The translations under genes and the position numbers were made by a program. Positions 57,803 to 64,000 of a stretch of DNA of 64,000 nt are shown in pieces (the stretch's first letter is position 1; each line of letters starts with the position of its first letter). The DNA lies in assembly GCA_019787685.1 (NCBI GenBank), contig JAHNUO010000009.1, positions 930,001 through 994,000 of the forward strand, written 5' to 3'. This DNA is from Chiua virens. Its lineage: Eukaryota > Basidiomycota > Agaricomycetes > Boletales > Boletaceae. The notes beneath the pieces are model-generated. The model ran no database searches. It saw only the letters and a program-made list of their open reading frames with translations, and had not been told where the DNA came from.

Positions 57803-59439
57803 TCAGGTGCCCACTTTAGAAGGTCTACCAAGCGACGATAAAGAGACAATTGGTGCCGCAGATCCTCTGCCCCTTCTACCTGCACCCAGAGGCTCTTGGT
57901 GGTGCTTGGCCTCGTAGTCCCACGTCGCGAACATGTGTGCGTCTGGAAGTGTAAACGACGAGGCGTCTTGACCATGATGTGTGCCCCCGTCTTCCCCTCC
58001 CTTTCCGCCCTGTGTTGCCGACATGCTCAGAGAGGAATTCCAGGGAGCTGGCACGCCTGAACCGTAATGGAGCTTCTGCGATCCGCGTTGCAGGATCGGA
58101 GGATGAGTAAGGCGTGTGGTACGTGACAGCACGGGTCCCTGTGCATATCAAACGTATCAGTCATGCAGTCGTCGAAGCACAAGTATACGCACGGGGAGAA
58201 CTTGCCGAGAAAGCTCGGGAAGTCTGGAAGACTGTTGGGAAGAAAGGAATACCGGCTTGTCGTTGGAAAAGACGGGTCGAGGGGGTGCAGGCGGAAGCAT
58301 AGGTCTTTTGTCCGCGTCCTTGTCGTCCTTTCCCGAGCGAATTTCTTCCAAGACGCCGTGAGCGATAGGGTAAGACGGTCCAATGGGTGCGACGCGAGGA
58401 GGACAGGGTACGGCGTTCGCGTAAAGTGTCGACGGTGCATCCCAACGAGGATTGTGTTGAATTTGGGAGAGTAATGCCATTGCCACCTTGTGCTTCGCAG
58501 GATTGGGGGGCCCTGGTTGCGACACAGGATGAGTTAATATATGGTGATAGGCAGCCAAGAGGGCTTGTTGAGTCGACGGTATTGGGAGACGCGGGGGTTG
58601 AGGCTTGGACGTTCGTCTCGTAGAATTTTGAGTCGGCAAATGCCACGAAGGCGTGTTGGCGAGAACGGAATCTGAATAGGGGACCTGCAAGAGGTAGTCC
58701 CCTGCAGTAATCGAGGTGATGTGTTGCGGGAGTGGCGACGGTGGCCTTTCTATCTTGACTGCGTTGGGGCCGGGGGCAGGAGTTGGTGAGGGGGACTGTG
58801 GCCGGGTGGCATCGGGGAACGGTGGTAGAAAATCGGGTAAGAAGGACGCTGTGGCATGTTCGCGATATGACAGTGGTTCCGAAAATCGGTTGATAGCGGC
58901 TAATGGAAGTGATTGGCCAGCATCGCGATCATTCAATTCGTCGTCAGAATCTTCAGCGTCCTCAGCAACCCCGTCGGCAATTGGGCCGTCCTCGAGGACG
59001 GGGGTGTAATGAAGGGGGATGGGATCGTCGTCTGGAATGAGCCCTTCCTCTAGGTAACCTGCAAAGTAAAATGAGTTTGTAAACGTGAAAAGACCAGGTA
59101 GATCACACCTCTGAAATCTGCGAGGTCGTCAAGTCTTTTGACGCTACTAGATGCGTACCTCGATAACTCAACCCCTTCTGTGGAGCAATATTCACCCAAC
59201 TCGTCCAAATTGGTTCCTAGCTCCTCAAGACAAGCAACCAAGTCGTGGGCAGAGAGCTTTGACCGCCCTGCGAGCTCGGAGAACTGACCACAAGCAGACG
59301 CGAGGAGAAGGAGGTATCTGGTCAACAGGTTGGAAAGGACAGACAGTGCTTGGGCAGAGGTTCGAGCGAAACTGTGGGTATGCAAGATCTTCATCACGAC
59401 CGAGTCGACGATCACAGCAGTTGACGCTTGCGAGGCCAT
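57803..59439 (-). CDS. TFIID subunit-like histone-fold protein (TAF8/TAF3 type, Bromo_TP)
   Basis: Histone-fold protein with the bromodomain-associated (BTP) motif found in TAF3, TAF8 and Spt7-related proteins. Start MASQASTAVIVDSVVMKILH; an in-frame ATG at 59463 is an alternative. HSFARTSAQALSVLSNLLTR and KLSAHDLVACLEELGTNLDE form the fold. After an intron near 59110-59060 come YLEEGLIPDDDPIPLHYTPV and an acidic stretch. FLPDFLPPFPDATRPQS near 58820 is the short Pro-rich motif typical of TAF3/TAF8. The rest is Pro-rich and disordered; a final exon ends SLGRPSKVGT. The BTP plus LPPFPD pairing points to TAF8 or TAF3; no PHD finger is seen. Confidence 0.75.
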
Positions 59440-59672
59440 ACTAGTGTTGGTGGATAAATTCAAGGAGTCAATCCATCCATCGTGGGAATAAATAGTAAGC
59501 GTTGATTAATATTATGATGTGCATGCTCTGCCCAAATATTCTTATGTATGTGAACAACATTCAGAAATTATAGAGGAAACATGGTGCATGATGACATTCT
59601 GTCTAGTCTGCGTGCCAGCCTGAATGAACAACATTACTATGACGTCTTGCCGGGGGCTTCAGGTCAAAGTTG

Positions 59673-62132
59673 CTAAAGGAACATGGTATCCTCATACACC
59701 ACCGACGCAGGACTCCTGTAAGCATCGGGTGAAAGATTTGTATAACCTTCAGACGGAATGCACGATCATATGGTTACTCACCTTATCTCCATGCCCTGAA
59801 GAGACATGTGAAGAACGGTCAGCATGAACGGCGTTCAGTACTAGTAGGTCGATACAAAGACGTACGTTGTCGTACCAACTGATCTGAGCCTTGAGCTCTG
59901 TCAGACCAAAAAGCAACACGACGTAAAACATAATCGAATAATAAGTTCCTCCACCATCGGGAAGGTGATGGGGCTGCATGCTTTGGGCAAGCTTCGACGT
60001 GTCCGCATGCACAGAACACAGGGTTGCAAACGCATCTGACGCAACCAGAGACAGGTCAGTGCGACAGTCCATGAATGCGCGTGTACCAAACTCACCGCGC
60101 TCCGTGTCTACCCAAGATGGATTCAGAACTTTGCCCCTGTATGCGACGATGTCGACGTGAATACTGCCACAGTGAGAAAGGTCAAACTCTTCAATGATAA
60201 AGGGTTTCTTGAACTCTTGTTCCTCGGACACCTCTGTACCCTGCACATAGCAAACAGGATCTATCTGTAAAAGGGTCGAGTAATTGGATAGGCTAACCTT
60301 TTCGAGAATAGACTCAAACGCATGCGGCAATTCCAAAAATCCGGTAACACCTTCGAACGCATGTTCCCTCCTCGCGACATGCTCTGAATCGTGTTCGTTG
60401 TATGATGCATTGCACTCAGTTCCATAGGTGAATCTTGCGGTCCGAGATGAGACGAGATGGTCGATAAAGAACGAGACAGCTCCGTCTGCGACAGCCTTGT
60501 TGCTAGTCATAATCATGAAATGGGCCGCGCACATATGGGCAAAATACTTACACGTGTTGACAAGGGCGATAAAACGTAACGTCAAGTGCGTTCATGTGTT
60601 CCACGAGTTTGGCGTGCAGCCAGTCGCTTGCAGCAAATCCGCCTACCAGGAAAACACTCTGCTCATGATGAATGTCTCGCTGGACACGTGCAAAAGCTTG
60701 AACTTACAGTGATGGGCATGGATGCAGCTGCACGCTGTTGTTCGAATGCTGCAATGATCTCTTGGACAGAAGGTTCGAAGAGCTTAGCCACGTCTTCTCT
60801 GAGGCTTCAGTGAGTTGAGATCATCTACGTGTAACAAACCTTACCCAATCAATTTGAGTTGACCAGAACGAATACCATACTCTGGATCCTTATCCCGTAT
60901 ACCGCCAAACTTGATGTATTGCGGCTCGTCCACATCCCGAAACCTTACTTTGGTAGTCTTGTCAAAGATCTCCGACATATTCCATAGGTTCTCCTCGCTT
61001 CCATATCGTGAATTGGCGAGTTTAGCTGCCAGTAGAGAACCGACAAATCAGAAAGGAGTGCCTGAGCGACAACATAACCAACCTCTCAAGAACACGTGGG
61101 CGCGATATGTAATAAAAACGGACCCCTGAAGTCGACCTATCATCATGTTCGTTAGTCACAGCACTCCGGAGACAGAACAAGCTCACATTCTGCAGGCGCA
61201 ATTTCCTTGAATGATGTGGGAGAAAGCTTCATGGAATATGCAGAAAGGTCAACAGTCCCACCTCCGGCGTCGATGATGATGACGCCTTGACGGTCGGGCT
61301 GTGACTCTTGTTCCATCTCCTCTTGGTCGTCCAACTCGGAGCATAAAATAGGCGTCGCATTGAATACATCTGATGTTAGCATATTGGTCACGCAAAAGTG
61401 AAGACTAGCTTCTCCCTCCGTGAGAAGATGGATTCGCAACTGGCCCTCTTCCCCGGCCGGAACGAGCCCGCCTTGCACGGCAGCTTGCCGAATTTGCTGT
61501 TGCTGTGGACCTTCCCATCCGTTCGGGTGTGTCAGAACAAATTCGATATTGCTCTCGAGGGATTCCCAAAGGCAAGTGTGAACCTCCGTGATATACGCCT
61601 TGGAGCACTTGAACAAGTAGCTCATGAAGTCGCCTAGAACCTGCACTGCAGTCTTTCCCTTGGGAAGGGGGGGAATATCGGCATCCGTAAAATGGGCTGC
61701 TTCAAGGCTTTTAGCGCGAAGATAAAGCTTCCACCTGGGGGTAAGTCAAGTCACTAACAAGGCAACCCGTTCAAAAAATTCTCTTTACCATTCAAGCCTA
61801 GTCCACTGTTCGCTTGCAGCTAGTTCAATGATATGCTTTTGTTGGGTCTCCGCACCGACTGCGCGTAGCAACCCTTCTTTGTCATAGTGCAGAATAGAAG
61901 GTATCCTGCTATCGCCGCCAGTGCTTTCTTGCTCTGGATATCTTTGAATGAAGTTAAAATGCCATACTGATTCAGACATGAAACATTATCGCTCACTTTG
62001 ACACCCCGTGGATTTTTGGAATCTCGCTCGGGTCGAGAATACAGTAAGAAACCCCACTGAATGTGGTGCCAACGTCAAACGCCAATACCAACTTTCGGGA
62101 GGAGCCCGAGTACGGCTCTCGTGAGAACATGT
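59673..62132 (-). CDS. Hsp70-like actin-fold ATPase (HSPA12-like), copy 2
   Basis: Paralogue of the gene at 15.8-18.2 kb. Start at 62132 gives MFSREPYSGSSRKLVLA then FDVGTTFSG. Following exons: RIPSILHYDKEGLLRAVGAE, WKLYLRAKSLEAAHF, TGKTAV-like PLPKGKTAVQVLGDF, LTHPNGWEG, LRIHLLTEGEASLHFC, IIIDAGGGTVDLS (near 61275), KEIAPAE, and RLQGSVFITYRAH after an intron. VFLVGGFAASDWLHAKL and, after another intron, NKAVADGAVSFF complete the ATPase. The end SPASVVYEDTMFL stops at 59673. Introns occupy the same positions as in copy 1, but with GT donors where copy 1 has GC. About twelve introns. Intact; client and function unknown. Confidence 0.82.
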
Positions 62133-63275
62133 GTTTCGTTGATGGACAGAGTTACGAGGGTTAACATGAAGCCGAGGTCGAGCTTATAATCCAACGGGCA
62201 TGCGTTCTCCTCGACCTGTACGACACAAAAGTGGAAAGATCGTCGTCTTTCGAAAGCAGAATGTAACCCTGAAACGTGGTCACCGAAGTCAGTGACTCAG
62301 AGAGCCCATTAGTGACCCCGAACCCTTTCACATCAAGAATGGATGCATGTAGCCTACATGAGGCACACGTTGGTATTCTCTCCACACAATCGTGCAAGAC
62401 ACTCACCAAAATTACGAGGATTAGATGGTGTGTGATATGAATGTAAAAAGCTGAACCCTTTCACGTCATCGTGCGTAGATTAGCTTGGCGAGACTGTCTC
62501 GCATTGAACAAGGTCCTGTGCTCTTGAGCTTGTGGGGCATACGCTGTAGTGTCGTTTCACTAATTCTCCCATCTTTTCACCACTCACCTCGTACCCTTTC
62601 AAAACCCGGCTGTCGACCGGCTCCGGTAGCACATCATGATGTCACGCTCTACACACCAAGAGTCGAACAACGATACTCCTCGAGCACATCTGGTGATAGA
62701 TGCAGCACATGACGACGATATCTACGCGCTAGCGTATCTGCCCGAGAGAAGACGAGCTTTCACAGGTTTGCGGTGTGGGAGAGTATGGAATATGGAATAT
62801 GAAGACCGGGGAGTAAGAATGTCGATAGAGCACGAGGACAGAGTCTCAGTGCCAGTGAGTCTCGCAGTGACCAGGACGGCACAATAATCATCAGCACTTC
62901 AGCAGTGATGATGCATCGGTCATCATATAGAACTCTCACAAACGACCATCAAGAAGACCGTGGGAATCTGTACTTTGAAGGTCGTATTACTCCAGGGTCT
63001 GGAATTCGCTCGTCATCGGTGGGTTCAAAGACGGAAAGAGCTGGATCCTATGTTTTGTTGAATCAATACAATGATTTCTCCAGGCATCAGTCGGTTGTGA
63101 ACTGCGCACTCTCGTTCAACAACTCTGTACCACAACCTGTCATGATAATTGAAAAAACTTACGCCGTCCCTGGCAAATCAATGGTTTCAGTTTTCAGTAT
63201 GTACATTGTATCCGATATCTACCAAGGATCATAGATCATCATGGATATGTTACAATTTTTGAGTTTATTTGTTTT
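62133..63275. other. Region without an intact gene
   Basis: Upstream flank of Hsp70-like copy 2, a WD40 relic (listed separately) and unassigned sequence up to the ornithine carbamoyltransferase stop. Confidence 0.4.
62640..62930 (+). pseudogene. WD40-repeat relic
   Basis: The frame beginning at 62636 contains HDDDIYALAYLPERRRAFTG, RCGRVWNMEYED and EDRVSVPVSLAVTR, recognisable as one and a half WD40 units of the kind used in basidiomycete NACHT-WD40 proteins (GH..I.A.AYLPDGRR..TG...G.VRVWN). Near 62873 one base is missing, so the expected DGTIIIS continues in another frame. Its repeat type differs from the array at 7.9-9.6 kb. Probably the remains of another receptor gene. Confidence 0.5.

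Positions 63276-64000
<725 letters not shown>

Overview
The window is nuclear DNA of a filamentous basidiomycete, most likely an Agaricomycete. The evidence is the gene structure (many short introns of about 45-60 bp, tightly packed genes on both strands) and the gene families: a C2-like/NACHT/WD40 receptor, HSPA12-type Hsp70-like ATPases, a DUF6533-type membrane protein, a CAP59-type mannosyltransferase, a GPI-anchored chitin deacetylase and fast-evolving F-box/LRR-like proteins. The exact taxon cannot be read from the sequence. No rRNA, tRNA, CRISPR or viral sequence was recognised. Exon boundaries were worked out by hand from splice signals and family conservation, so individual junctions may be off by a few bases.

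Layout. 0-3 kb: a casein kinase 1 homologue with a long insert in its kinase domain, then an F-box protein. 4.6-9.9 kb: a large NLR-like (STAND) receptor ending in 14 WD40 repeats, of which units 2-13 are nearly identical. 10.2-20 kb: accessory region with a questin-oxidase-like gene, lineage-specific hypothetical genes, an Hsp70-like gene, and a decayed duplication of about 1.3 kb flanking that Hsp70-like gene.

20.3-37.7 kb: a housekeeping block containing Mago nashi, mitochondrial ribosomal protein uS10m, a Rua1-C zinc-finger protein, a p24 cargo receptor, an aldehyde dehydrogenase, eIF3a, a p47/Shp1-like UBX protein, a CAP59-like glycosyltransferase and Nbs1. 38.1-41.7 kb: a multi-exon membrane-protein gene split by an apparently complete Tc1 transposon with 215-bp inverted repeats. 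43-46.5 kb: HSP60 and farnesyl diphosphate synthase. 46.6-57.5 kb: two decayed F-box copies and one intact copy, interleaved with a chitin deacetylase, a small membrane protein and a Met22/Hal2 phosphatase. 57.8-64 kb: a TAF8/TAF3-like histone-fold protein, a second Hsp70-like ATPase, a WD40 relic and the 3' part of ornithine carbamoyltransferase, which runs off the window.

No metabolic operon-like logic is seen. Core genes share short divergent or convergent spacers (Mago/uS10m, p47/CAP59, CAP59/Nbs1). The accessory stretches carry receptor, chaperone-like and F-box families that duplicate and decay. The most notable features are the homogenised WD40 array with four hypervariable positions per repeat, and the Tc1 insertion whose conceptual removal, with one TA copy, rejoins the interrupted reading frame exactly.
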